Below are positions 7,651 through 16,409 of a DNA stretch of 17,522 nt, one piece after another. This DNA is from CAZGMJ01 sp964649005. GTDB taxonomy: Bacteria > Planctomycetota > Phycisphaerae > Sedimentisphaerales > Anaerobacaceae. Location of the stretch: assembly GCA_964649005.1 (NCBI GenBank), contig CAZYMD010000108.1, positions 1 to 17,522 on the forward strand. The letters are read 5' to 3'. Each line of letters starts with the position of its first letter. The first letter of the stretch is position 1. Both the position numbers and the translations under genes were made by a program. Under the pieces are notes generated by a model that did no database searches, was not told where the DNA came from, and saw nothing but the letters and a program-made list of their open reading frames with translations.

Positions 7651-9075
7651 TCAACCTCCTGAAGCGAACCACCGATCTATGGCAGCCGCCACGTCACGAC
7701 CGCTCCGTATAGCCCGGACAACCAGCGATGCGCCTTCAACGGTGTCACCTGCCGCAAACACCCATGGCTCACTGGTCTGAAAATCCTCAACAGCAACGTT
7801 GCCCCGGCCGTCCAGCTTGAGCCCAAGCTCTTTAACAATACCTTCGTGCACCACGTGTAGAAAACCCATCGCAAGAAGAACGACATCCACCTCCAGCGTG
7901 AATTCCGTCCCGGGCCTCTCCTTGACCTCCCAGCCTCGCCGACCTTTCACCCAATCGACTTCGCAGGCATCGAGACTGCCAACCCGCGTCTCGTAACCTG
8001 AGAAATTCTTGGTCATAACCGACCACATTCGCTCACAGCCTTCCTCCTGAGAAGATGATGTGCGCATAATCCGAGGCCACATCGGCCAGGGCGTATCATC
8101 AGGCCGATTCTCAGGCGGTTTCGGCAATATTTCAAGCTGGTATATTTTCTTCGCGCCCTGTCGTCTGGCCGTGCCTACACAATCGCTGCCCGTATCGCCA
8201 CCGCCGATCACCACAACTACTTTATCCCTGGCATCGACGATCTTGGATTCCCCTGTCTCTTCGCCCGAGCAAAGTCTGTTCTGAAGGGTCAGAAAATCCA
8301 TTGCATAAAGTATGTTCTCATAGCCCCTGCCCGAAACAGCAATGTCTCTCGGCTCCCCCGCTCCCATCGCCAGGCAGACACAATCGAACATCTTGCGAAG
8401 ATACCGCACCGAGATGTCCTGCCCCACATCCACCCCTGTCTGAAAATCAACACCCTCGGCGATTAACTGTTCGAGCCTACGGTCGATAACGCTTTTCGCA
8501 AGCTTGAAGTCGGGAATTCCATATCGCAGCATACCGCCGACTCGCTCATCCTTCTCAAAGACGACGACGTCATGCCCGCTTCTGGCCAATTGCTGCGCCG
8601 CGGCCAAGCCCGCCGGGCCTGAGCCGATCACAGCAACGCGCTTGCCCGTTTTCTTTGCCGCCGGCATAGGCTTGATCCAGCCCTCTTCGAAACCTCGCTC
8701 GACAATTTTGTATTCGATATGCTTTATCAAAACAGGCTCGTCGTTCACCGCCAGAGTACAGGCCGTCTCACACGGAGCAGGACATATCCGCCCGGTAATC
8801 TCCGGGAAGTTGTTTGTGTCATGCAAATTCTCACACGCCTGCTGCCATTTATCCTTGTACACCAGATCGTTGAAATCGGGGATATTGTTCAAGACGGGAC
8901 AACCGGCTCCATGACAAAACGGTATGCCACAGTCCATGCACCTCGCGGCCTGTTGTCGAATCTCATCAGGTGTAAGCGGCAGATCGAGTTCCTCGAAATC
9001 GTGGACGCGCTGCTCGACCGGGCGATGGCCAACGGGCTGCCGATGATATCTTAAGAAGCCCCTTATCTCAGCCAT
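7651..9075 (-). CDS. gltD: Glutamate synthase (NADPH) small subunit
   Basis: GltD takes electrons from NADPH through FAD and Fe-S clusters and passes them to GltB, which makes glutamate. With the chosen start it has 474 residues, normal for the family. The N-terminal Fe-S region has Cys46, Cys49, Cys54 and Cys59, then Cys98, Cys102 and Cys106. The FAD site GSGPAG is at 151-156 and the NADPH site GGGDTGSD at 291-298. The C-terminal AAGDTVEGASLVVRAI is the second FAD contact. The open frame extends 13 codons further upstream, but the ATG at 9075 is preferred: it has AGGAGG at the right distance and gives MAEIRGFLRYHR, the expected beginning. This start overlaps the end of gltB as ATGGCTGA (8 bases), so translation is probably coupled to gltB. 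Confidence 0.97.
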   Translation of the reverse strand: MAEIRGFLRYHRQPVGHRPVEQRVHDFEELDLPLTPDEIRQQAARCMDCGIPFCHGAGCPVLNNIPDFNDLVYKDKWQQACENLHDTNNFPEITGRICPAPCETACTLAVNDEPVLIKHIEYKIVERGFEEGWIKPMPAAKKTGKRVAVIGSGPAGLAAAQQLARSGHDVVVFEKDERVGGMLRYGIPDFKLAKSVIDRRLEQLIAEGVDFQTGVDVGQDISVRYLRKMFDCVCLAMGAGEPRDIAVSGRGYENILYAMDFLTLQNRLCSGEETGESKIVDARDKVVVVIGGGDTGSDCVGTARRQGAKKIYQLEILPKPPENRPDDTPWPMWPRIMRTSSSQEEGCERMWSVMTKNFSGYETRVGSLDACEVDWVKGRRGWEVKERPGTEFTLEVDVVLLAMGFLHVVHEGIVKELGLKLDGRGNVAVEDFQTSEPWVFAAGDTVEGASLVVRAIRSGRDVAAAIDRWFASGG

Positions 9076-12000
9076 AGAACACCTCCTCGGTCGCAGGCGT
9101 TGTCTCGGTGTCACGCTGTTCCGCCGCCCGCATCCTCTCCAATGCTTTGCGATAGTCTATTGGGATCACCTTCACGAACTTGCCAACCATATCTGGCCAT
9201 GCGTCGAGAATACGCTGTGCCCGTCGGCTGCCCGTCCACTCCAGATGACGCCGTATCAAATCCTGCAGCACTTCCTTGTCCTCATCCTGCCAAACGCTCT
9301 CAAGCTCCACCATATCGAGATTGCACAGCGTATCGAAAAGCTGCATCTCATCGAGAACGTAGGCCAAACCGCCGCTCATACCCGCGCCGAAATTACAACC
9401 GGTCTGTCCGAGCACGACAACAAGCCCTCCCGTCATGTACTCACAACCGTGATCGCCGAGGCCCTCGACAACAGCCGTTGCGCCACTGTTGCGAACTGCA
9501 AACCGTTCCCCCGCCACACCGTTGACAAATACCTCGCCGCTGGTGGCCCCATACAAAAGTGTGTTGCCAACGATAATATTCTCATGAGCCTGGAAAGGTG
9601 ATTTCTCGGGTGTCTTAACTACGATCCGCCCGCCGGAAAGTCCCTTGCCTAAATAGTCGTTACTCTCGCCAACCAGCCGAAATGTCACCCCCGGAGCAAG
9701 AAAGGCGCCAAAGCTCTGTCCCGCCGAACCGTTCACATGGATATCCACCGTGCCGTCAGGAAGCCCCTCAGGACCCCACCGGCATACAATACGGTTGCTT
9801 AGAATAGCCCCAACCGTACGGTTCGTGTTGCGAATGCGAATTTCCAGAGTCACCTTGCTCTTCTTCTCGATAGCCGCCTGGCATTTCTCGATGATCCCCC
9901 AGTCGAGGTGATCGTCGAGCTTGTACGCCTGGTTCGTAGTCTTACGGACAGGCTTATTCTCCGGATTCTCAGGCACTGCAAAGATTGCGGAGAAATCGAG
10001 CCCCTTTGCCTTCCAGTGGTCCATAGCTTTGTGAATTTTCAGCCGATCCACCTGTCCGACCATTTCCTCAAGATTACGAAAACCCAGAGTCGCCATGATC
10101 TGACGCACTTCCTCAGCTACGAAGAACATAAACCGCTCGATATATTCAGGCTTGCCCGCGAAACGCCTGCGAAGTTCAGGGTCCTGCGTTGCAATCCCAT
10201 ACAAGCACGCTCCCTCGTGACACTTGCGTAGGAGCGTACATCCCAGCGACACAAGGGCCGCCGTCCCGAAACCGAACTGCTCTGCGCCCAGAAGCGCTGC
10301 AACCACAACATCGCGCCCGGTCTTCATCTGCCCGTCCGCCTGGACCCTGATGCGATCCCTCAGCCCGTTCATAACCAGCACCTGTTGCGTCTCCGCTAAT
10401 CCAAGCTCCCACGGACAACCAGCATGCTTGATCGACGAAAGCGGACTGGCTCCCGTCCCTCCATCATGGCCGCTGATAAGCACCTCATCCGCGTTGCCCT
10501 TGGCCACTCCCGCTGCAATCGTACCAACCCCAACCTCTGAAACCAGCTTCACCGAAACCTTTACCCCCGGATTGCTGCACTTGAGATCGTAAATCAGTTG
10601 CGCCAAATCCTCTATCGAGTAGATATCATGATGCGGCGGTGGTGATATCAACGTAACCCCAGGCGTCGAATGCCGCATCTTCGCGATTTCTTCCGTTACC
10701 TTATGCCCTGGCAACTGCCCCCCCTCGCCTGGCTTGGCTCCCTGCGCCATCTTAATCTGCAATTCCTTCGCATGCGCCAGATAGTTGATTGTCACCCCAA
10801 ATCGTGCGCTGGCAATCTGCTTGATCGCACAGTTTTTCGAATCACCATTGGGCTCTGGGGTGTACCGCAAAGAGTCCTCGCCCCCCTCGCCCGTATTGCT
10901 CATACCCCCAATGCGATTCATCGCAATCGCCATGCACTCGTGGGCTTCCTTGCTGATCGATCCGTGACTCATCGCGCCCGTGCAGAACCGCTTAACAATC
11001 TCACTCGCAGGCTCCACCTCATCCAACGGTACTGATTCCCCCTCGGTAAACTCGAACAGCCCGCGTAACGTGCAAAGTCTGCGAGACTGGTCGTTCACAG
11101 CCTGACGATACTCCTCATAGGCCGCAGCATCCTTGTTCCTGACCGCATGTTGAAGCCTGGACACAGTCGTCGGATTCCAAAGATGACGCTCGCCCGCATG
11201 TCTGAACTGATATTCACCCCCGAAATCGAGCCCTAACGTTCCAACGGGATGTTGCTCGAATGCGAATCGGTGGTCCATCACTACTTCGCGTGCAACCTCT
11301 TCGAGTCCTGCGCCGCCAATTCGAGAGCTGGTGCCCGTGAAGTACTCGTCCACAAACTCACGGTTCAGCCCAACAGCCTCGAACAATTGCGCGCTGTGAT
11401 AACTCCGCAGGGTAGAGATTCCCATTTTGCTCATCGTCTTGAGAATGCCTTTCTTAACCGCGGCAATGTAGTTGTCCGCGATCTGGATAGGCTCAAGATC
11501 AACAGGCAAACTTCCATCGCGGTGCATCTCATTAAGCGACTGGAATGCAAGATAGGGATTAACAGCGTTGGCCCCGTAGCCGCACAGCAGACAGAAGTGC
11601 ATTACTTCCCGCGGCTCGCCGCTCTCGACAATCAGCCCGGCCTCGCCGCGAAGCCCACTTTTGAGCAGGCCCCGATGCACCGCCGCAGTAGCAAGAAGAG
11701 AAGGTATCGGCATCCAGTCTTCACAGGCATCCCGATCGCTTATTATGATCAGACATGCCTGGTCTTCTATCGCTTTTTTGGCTTCGTCAACAAGCCTGTC
11801 AAGATTACGGCGCAAAGAATCCCCCGCATCCGCCCCATCCGGCGCAAAGACCGCTGAAATTGTCGCAACCTTGAAATCATGCCGGTTGACCGTCCGCAGC
11901 CGTTCGATGTCTTCGTTCGTTAAAATTGGATGAGGAAGCTTCAACTGCCTGCAATGCTCGGGCGTCTCTTCCAGGAAGTTCCGACGCTTGCCCGTAAACA

Positions 12001-13624
12001 TCATCAGGCTCATCACCAGACCCTCACGAAGAGGATCGATAGGCGGATTGGTAACCTGGGCAAACAACTGCCTGAAGTAATTGAACAGTCGCTTTGGCCT
12101 TTCCGACAGCACCGCCAGAGGCGTATCAGTCCCCATCGACCCAATTGGCTCCTGCCCGTTGACAGCCATCGGCTGCAGGATCATGCGAAGCTCCTCACTT
12201 GTATATCCGAACAGCCTCATTCTCTGCCATATTGTTACTGGATCAGACTCTTCCAATGTTGGAGTATCAAAAAGCCCCCGCAGCTCAATCCGATTCTCTT
12301 CGAGCCACCTGCGATAGGGTCTCTGCCTCGCAATCTTGCTCTTTATCTCGTTGTCCGTGATGATACGTCCTTCGACTGTATCGACGAGGAACATCCGCCC
12401 GGGCCTCAACCGGCCTTTCCGCAGGATCTTCTCAGGCGGAAATTCGACAACTCCCGCCTCGCTGGCCAGAATCGCCAGGCCATCCGTCGTTACAAGATAG
12501 CGACACGGACGCAGGCCATTTCTATCCAGCGTTCCCCCAATCAGCCGCCCATCCGTGAAAACCATCGCCGCTGGCCCATCCCATGGCTCCATGATCGACG
12601 AATGGTATTCGTAAAACGCCCGTTTATCCGTACTGATGTGATATTTCGCCCCAAACGCTTCCGGCATCATCATCATCATCGCGTGAGGCATACCCCGACC
12701 GGCCCGTACGAGCATCTCAAGCACGGAATCGAAGCTGCCCGAATCACTCGCATCCGGCGTCATAACTGGCAGCAAATCCTTGATATCATCGCCAAACAGC
12801 TCGCCGGCCATCGTCCTCTCTCTCGCCCGCATACAACTGCGATTGCCGCTGAGTGTGTTAATCTCCCCGTTGTGTGCGATGCAGCGGAAAGGCTGTGCGA
12901 GGCGCCAGCTCGGAAACGTGTTTGTGCTATACCGCTGGTGGACTATCGCCAGATTCGACTTGACACGTTCATCAACCAGATCCGGATAGTAAGCAAAGAG
13001 CTGCCACGCCATGAACATACCTTTGTAGCAGATCGTTCTGCTCGAAAGCGAGGTAACATAGAAATCATCTCCCGCTTCGCCCAGGTCCTCTCGTAGAAGC
13101 CGCTCTGCACGCTTGCGGGTCATATACAACCGCCGCTCGAACTCCTCGCCCTCGAAACCTGCCGAATCCACAAAGATTTGTCTTACCGAAGGCTCAGCAG
13201 CCAGGGCAATCTTACCCAGACACCCATTCGACGTAGGGACATCACGCCATCCCAACACTTTCAGCCCGTAATAACCTATCGACTGCTCTAATTTCTTCTC
13301 ACACTTTTCCCGAGCCGCGCGGTTCTGAGAGCCGAAAACGTGCCCCACACCATACTTCCCGGCAGCCGGAAGAGAAAAACCAAGCTTCGTATGTTTATCA
13401 CTGAAGAATTCATGCGGAATTTGAAAGAGAATCCCAGCCCCATCGCCAGTGGTCTCATCGGACCCCGCTGCGCCACGATGGTGCAGATTTACAAGAATCT
13501 GCTTGCCATACTCAATGATGGAGTGATCCCGCCAGCCCGATATGTTCACAACAGCGCCAATGCCGCACGAGTCGTGCTCCCGACGCGCTTCATACAAACC
13601 TTTGTCTTTAGGCATAAAATCCAT
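9068..13624 (-). CDS. gltB: Glutamate synthase (NADPH) large subunit
   Basis: GltB transfers the glutamine amide to 2-oxoglutarate, giving two glutamates. The chosen ATG (13624) gives 1518 residues, with GAGG five bases upstream. The longer GTG start at 13675 lacks a ribosome binding site. A short propeptide would be cleaved to expose Cys20 in HDSCGIG as the N-terminal nucleophile. The amidotransferase domain contains HQRYSTNTFPSWRLAQPF and AHNGEINTLSGN. The central and FMN-binding domains follow, with SPPPHHDIYSIEDL and GHDGGTGASPLSSIKHAG. The 3Fe-4S cysteines have the expected C-x5-C-x4-C spacing at about residues 1129, 1135 and 1140, although the last Cys is followed by Leu-Tyr-Gly rather than the usual Pro-Val-Gly. 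The C-terminal beta-helix (GXGXG) domain is complete. It overlaps gltD, and glnN lies 685 bases upstream. The gltD partner points to the NADPH-dependent enzyme. Confidence 0.98.
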   Translation of the reverse strand: MDFMPKDKGLYEARREHDSCGIGAVVNISGWRDHSIIEYGKQILVNLHHRGAAGSDETTGDGAGILFQIPHEFFSDKHTKLGFSLPAAGKYGVGHVFGSQNRAAREKCEKKLEQSIGYYGLKVLGWRDVPTSNGCLGKIALAAEPSVRQIFVDSAGFEGEEFERRLYMTRKRAERLLREDLGEAGDDFYVTSLSSRTICYKGMFMAWQLFAYYPDLVDERVKSNLAIVHQRYSTNTFPSWRLAQPFRCIAHNGEINTLSGNRSCMRARERTMAGELFGDDIKDLLPVMTPDASDSGSFDSVLEMLVRAGRGMPHAMMMMMPEAFGAKYHISTDKRAFYEYHSSIMEPWDGPAAMVFTDGRLIGGTLDRNGLRPCRYLVTTDGLAILASEAGVVEFPPEKILRKGRLRPGRMFLVDTVEGRIITDNEIKSKIARQRPYRRWLEENRIELRGLFDTPTLEESDPVTIWQRMRLFGYTSEELRMILQPMAVNGQEPIGSMGTDTPLAVLSERPKRLFNYFRQLFAQVTNPPIDPLREGLVMSLMMFTGKRRNFLEETPEHCRQLKLPHPILTNEDIERLRTVNRHDFKVATISAVFAPDGADAGDSLRRNLDRLVDEAKKAIEDQACLIIISDRDACEDWMPIPSLLATAAVHRGLLKSGLRGEAGLIVESGEPREVMHFCLLCGYGANAVNPYLAFQSLNEMHRDGSLPVDLEPIQIADNYIAAVKKGILKTMSKMGISTLRSYHSAQLFEAVGLNREFVDEYFTGTSSRIGGAGLEEVAREVVMDHRFAFEQHPVGTLGLDFGGEYQFRHAGERHLWNPTTVSRLQHAVRNKDAAAYEEYRQAVNDQSRRLCTLRGLFEFTEGESVPLDEVEPASEIVKRFCTGAMSHGSISKEAHECMAIAMNRIGGMSNTGEGGEDSLRYTPEPNGDSKNCAIKQIASARFGVTINYLAHAKELQIKMAQGAKPGEGGQLPGHKVTEEIAKMRHSTPGVTLISPPPHHDIYSIEDLAQLIYDLKCSNPGVKVSVKLVSEVGVGTIAAGVAKGNADEVLISGHDGGTGASPLSSIKHAGCPWELGLAETQQVLVMNGLRDRIRVQADGQMKTGRDVVVAALLGAEQFGFGTAALVSLGCTLLRKCHEGACLYGIATQDPELRRRFAGKPEYIERFMFFVAEEVRQIMATLGFRNLEEMVGQVDRLKIHKAMDHWKAKGLDFSAIFAVPENPENKPVRKTTNQAYKLDDHLDWGIIEKCQAAIEKKSKVTLEIRIRNTNRTVGAILSNRIVCRWGPEGLPDGTVDIHVNGSAGQSFGAFLAPGVTFRLVGESNDYLGKGLSGGRIVVKTPEKSPFQAHENIIVGNTLLYGATSGEVFVNGVAGERFAVRNSGATAVVEGLGDHGCEYMTGGLVVVLGQTGCNFGAGMSGGLAYVLDEMQLFDTLCNLDMVELESVWQDEDKEVLQDLIRRHLEWTGSRRAQRILDAWPDMVGKFVKVIPIDYRKALERMRAAEQRDTETTPATEEVFYG

Positions 13625-13648
13625 CAAAACCTCACGCAGAACCACTGA

Positions 13649-13696
13649 ACCGGGACTCCTGTTCCTGTGATTCACTACCGGGCGATAACACCCGGT
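13649..13696 (-). promoter_or_regulatory. Alternative hairpins in the gltB leader
   Basis: In the transcript, ACCGGG (13696-13691) can pair with CCCGGT (13682-13677) around an 8-base loop, giving 6 bp. Alternatively the extended AACCGGG (13697-13691) can pair with a second CCCGGTT (13654-13648), giving 7 bp. The two pairings exclude each other. The distal copy lies about 24 bases before the chosen gltB ATG, close to its ribosome binding site, so switching could affect initiation. A regulatory role is inferred. Confidence 0.35.
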
Positions 13697-13768
13697 TTAA
13701 CACAGAGTCAAAACACCAACATTATACGTCCACCCTCTCTGCTCAGTGCGCAGATTCTCCTAATGAGT

Positions 13769-13796
13769 AATATAAGAAAATCTCATGCACTATCAA
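13769..13796 (-). promoter_or_regulatory. Candidate sigma-70 promoter for gltB (proximal)
   Basis: On the minus strand, TTGATA (13796-13791) and TATATT (13774-13769) are 16 bases apart; each matches consensus at 5 of 6 positions. It would give a leader of roughly 140 bases carrying the ACCGGG/CCCGGT hairpins. The spacer is AT-rich, so chance matches are possible. Confidence 0.4.
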
Positions 13797-13820
13797 TACA
13801 CTTGAGCCCAGCCAACGCAT

Positions 13821-13848
13821 ATTCTATAAGAGAATTGCAGAATTTCAA
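13821..13848 (-). promoter_or_regulatory. Candidate sigma-70 promoter for gltB (distal)
   Basis: On the minus strand, TTGAAA (13848-13843) and TAGAAT (13826-13821) are 16 bases apart; each matches consensus at 5 of 6 positions. It lies about 50 bases upstream of the other candidate. Either or both may be used, making gltB-gltD-carB-carA a transcription unit separate from glnN. Confidence 0.4.
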
Positions 13849-14158
13849 GCAAAAAGGCATGCAGTCTCATCATCCTGAGCCAAAAAACATCCTGCCGAGG
13901 TGCAAAACGAATGGCGGACACTCGAAGCGAGACCTTGGCCTCCCCTGGTCCCGAACCGCCTCACACCCTTGCTCCAACCAGTAACTACTGCGGAAACCGA
14001 CCTTAAAATCAACGCCTAACGACCCGTCGCAACAAAAATGCAATCCGGCATCTGACCGACACCTGCAACCTGCCTGTTTCACGGAAGTAGCCAAAAATCC
14101 CGGAAACTTCAGATCGTTATTTGCCTCAGGCCCAGTTCAAAGTACAATGATGCGTGTG
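13849..14158. other. Spacer between glnN and gltB without a supported gene
   Basis: A 74-codon minus-strand frame (14094-13870) is open here but has no recognisable domain, no good ribosome binding site and many Arg, Cys and Gly residues, as expected of non-coding DNA. I see no RNA gene that I can name. The stretch lies between the hairpin cluster after glnN and the gltB promoters. Confidence 0.4.
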
Positions 14159-14175
14159 CTTGCGATACCCGCAAG
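14159..14175 (-). other. Hairpin 3 downstream of glnN
   Basis: CTTGCG (14159-14164) and CGCAAG (14170-14175) form a 6-bp stem around a 5-base loop. It is the most distal of three stem-loops after glnN in the direction of transcription, and no T-tract follows it. Confidence 0.35.
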
Positions 14176-14184
14176 TATATCTAT

Positions 14185-14226
14185 GTGGTGTGAGGCTTGC
14201 CTAAACGCTAGGTAAGCCTCACCCAC
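14185..14226 (-). terminator. Long hairpin downstream of glnN (hairpin 2), terminator or 3'-end structure
   Basis: A GTGAGGCTTGCCTA arm (14190-14203) faces TAGGTAAGCCTCAC (14209-14222) around a 5-base loop, with one non-Watson-Crick position. GTGG (14185-14188) and CCAC (14223-14226) extend it past a single-base bulge to about 18 bp. It starts about 84 bases after the glnN stop. There is no real T-tract on the minus-strand side, so it may protect or define the 3' end rather than terminate by the classical mechanism. Confidence 0.5.
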
Positions 14227-14239
14227 AACCCAATGCCTA

Positions 14240-14257
14240 CTGCGCCACGAGGCGCAG
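14240..14257 (-). terminator. GC-rich hairpin downstream of glnN (hairpin 1)
   Basis: CTGCGCC (14240-14246) and GGCGCAG (14251-14257) make a 7-bp GC-rich stem with a 4-base loop, 53 bases after the glnN stop. No T-tract follows. Together with the larger hairpin next to it, it probably marks the glnN transcript end. Confidence 0.4.
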
Positions 14258-14309
14258 CGTACGCCATGTTTGAAATCCGTAATAAGCTGTTGTTTTTCAG
14301 GTGCTCATA

Positions 14310-16409
14310 TTACTTGACGAACAGCATCTCTGCATAGCTTGGCAGCGGCCACAAATCTGCGTCAACAATAGTCTCAAGCTCATCGGCTGCCGCTCTTACC
14401 GCATTCATTGCCGGAATGACAAAACTGCTATAAGCCTTGGCCTGCTTGTCGACGTCCGCAGTATCAGCAGCCTTCTTTCGTACCGCATCCAGCGACTCGA
14501 TCCCTTTATCCAGAGACCCAATCAGATCGCTGATCTTCTTGAGCATTTTGGTCTGTGTCTCAGCCGAAACTCCCGCCTCAGTCACTGCCGCGATAATATC
14601 GCCAAGACGTCCGGTATACTCGATACACGACGGCAGAATCTGACGCCTGGCAATGCTCAATGTCGTCTGCGCCTCGATATTGATCCACTTGGCATAGGAT
14701 TCCAGCAGAATCTCAGCCCGGGCCTCAAGCTCGTGTTCGCTGAGAACCCCATGCTTGCTGAACAATTCTACGTTCTCTTTGGAAGGAATCGTCTCGATAG
14801 AATCAACTGTCGAACGAATGTTGGGCAAGCCGCGTTTCTCAGCCTCCGCCACCCATTCATCCGTGTAGTTATCACCGTTGAAGATGACCTTGCTGTTCTT
14901 GGTGGCGATAGTGCTTAATATTTTCTGGGCTGCGACCTTGATATCATCGGCCTTCTCAAGCTCATCAGCAACCTGGCAAAGCGATTCTGCAACGATCGTG
15001 TTAAGCACAAAGTTTGGCCCGGCTACCGACTGCGTTGACCCAACCATACGAAACTCGAACTTGTTGCCCGTAAAGGCAAACGGTGAGGTTCGGTTCCTGT
15101 CTGTACAGTCCTTCGGTAGCGGAGGCAGTGTCGAGACACCAAGCTTCAGCTCGCCGCCTTTCTTGCTCGAACTCGCGCTGCCTTTGGCTAACTGCTCGAA
15201 GATGTCGGTCAACTGATCACCAAGGAATATCGACACTATGGCAGGCGGCGCCTCGTTGGCGCCGAGCCGATGCTCGTTGCCCGTATTCGCCACACTCGCC
15301 CGCAGCAGCTTGGCGTGCTCATCAACTGCACGGATAATGGCACACAGCATTACTAAAAAGACCATATTGTCATGAGGAGTCTCGCCTGGATCCAAAAGAT
15401 TAACACCGTCATCGGTCACCATACTCCAGTTATTATGCTTACCGGACCCGTTAACTCCCGCGAAAGGCTTCTCATGCAACAAGCACACAAGGTCATGTCG
15501 AAGGGCAACTTTCTGCAGCGTCTCCATAGTCAATTGGTTGTGGTCTGTCGCTACGTTTACAGTCGTAAATACCGGCGCCAGCTCGTACTGGGCGGGTGAC
15601 ACCTCATTATGCTGGGTCTTGGCCGTCACGCCGAGTTTCCACAACTCGTTATTTACCTCGTTCATGTAGCTTGCAACGCGTTCATGAAGCCATCCGAAAT
15701 AATGGTCGTCTAATTCTTGCCCACGTGGAGGATTGGCGCCGAAAAGCGTCCTGCCCGCCAGGATCAGATCCAGACGCTTTTCGTAGAAAGACTTATCGAT
15801 CAGGAAATACTCCTGCTCAGGACCCATCGTGGCAGTAACGCGACTCGCTGTCGTGTTGCCAAGTGCTTTCAATACACGCAGGGCCTGCTTGTTAAGTGCA
15901 TCCATTGAACGCAAAAGAGGCGTCTTCTTGTCCAGGGCCTCACCAGTGTATGAGCAAAATGCACTCGGAATGTATAGAGACACGTTCTTGCCGTTCTCCT
16001 TTACGAATACTGGTGACGTGCAGTCCCACGCTGTGTAACCTCGCGCCTCGAAAGTTGCACGCAATCCCCCGGACGGAAACGAGGAAGCATCGGGCTCACC
16101 CTGCGTCAGTTCCTTGCCGCTGAATTCCATTAAGGTCCTGCCATCGGGGGCTGGAGAGATAAACGCATCATGCTTCTCCGCCGTCCCGCCTGTCATTGGC
16201 TGGAACCAGTGGCAGAAGTGCGTGGCCCCTTTCTCGATGGCCCAGTCCTTCATGGCATTTGCTATCACATCCGCAGTTGCGCCATCGAGAGGCTGTTCGC
16301 CGTTCAATGTCTTCTTCAAGGACTTGAAGGCATTCTTGGGCAAACGCTCACGCATTGTTGCTTCATTGAATACATTGCTTCCAAATACAGATGTTACGTT
16401 GCTGGACAT
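14310..16409 (-). CDS. glnN: Glutamine synthetase type III
   Basis: This enzyme makes glutamine from glutamate, ammonium and ATP, the entry point of ammonium into organic nitrogen. The 699 residues match the type III family (about 700-730) and are far longer than type I or II enzymes. Diagnostic parts are MGPEQEYF (195-202, metal-binding glutamates), TAKTQHNEVSPAQYELAP (262-279), and KPFAGVNGSGKHNNWS (314-329, glutamate and ATP site). The long helical C-terminal region expected for type III is present. The ATG at 16409 has AGGAG six bases upstream. It lies downstream of glnB but is separated by the glnB terminator and has its own sigma-54 promoter with a leader of about 290 bases, pointing to nitrogen-responsive activation. 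Three hairpins follow the stop. No type I adenylylation loop is expected in this family. I see no truncation. Confidence 0.98.
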   Translation of the reverse strand: MSSNVTSVFGSNVFNEATMRERLPKNAFKSLKKTLNGEQPLDGATADVIANAMKDWAIEKGATHFCHWFQPMTGGTAEKHDAFISPAPDGRTLMEFSGKELTQGEPDASSFPSGGLRATFEARGYTAWDCTSPVFVKENGKNVSLYIPSAFCSYTGEALDKKTPLLRSMDALNKQALRVLKALGNTTASRVTATMGPEQEYFLIDKSFYEKRLDLILAGRTLFGANPPRGQELDDHYFGWLHERVASYMNEVNNELWKLGVTAKTQHNEVSPAQYELAPVFTTVNVATDHNQLTMETLQKVALRHDLVCLLHEKPFAGVNGSGKHNNWSMVTDDGVNLLDPGETPHDNMVFLVMLCAIIRAVDEHAKLLRASVANTGNEHRLGANEAPPAIVSIFLGDQLTDIFEQLAKGSASSSKKGGELKLGVSTLPPLPKDCTDRNRTSPFAFTGNKFEFRMVGSTQSVAGPNFVLNTIVAESLCQVADELEKADDIKVAAQKILSTIATKNSKVIFNGDNYTDEWVAEAEKRGLPNIRSTVDSIETIPSKENVELFSKHGVLSEHELEARAEILLESYAKWINIEAQTTLSIARRQILPSCIEYTGRLGDIIAAVTEAGVSAETQTKMLKKISDLIGSLDKGIESLDAVRKKAADTADVDKQAKAYSSFVIPAMNAVRAAADELETIVDADLWPLPSYAEMLFVK

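Noticed and set aside
11930..13096. Plus-strand open frame of 388 codons opposite gltB
   Set aside because: gltB has family motifs throughout this region on the other strand; the plus-strand product is rich in His, Arg and Pro, with no recognisable domain.
13625..13675. Longer gltB start at GTG 13675
   Set aside because: No ribosome binding site; the ATG at 13624 has GAGG at suitable distance and leaves a normal short propeptide before the catalytic Cys.
13721..13726. Perfect TATAAT on the minus strand upstream of gltB
   Set aside because: No acceptable -35 at 16-18 bases (GCACTG at best) and no extended -10; the two upstream candidates are better.
13870..14094. Minus-strand frame of 74 codons between glnN and gltB
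   Set aside because: No domain, no ribosome binding site, unlikely composition. It may reflect repeated non-coding DNA; not supported as a gene.
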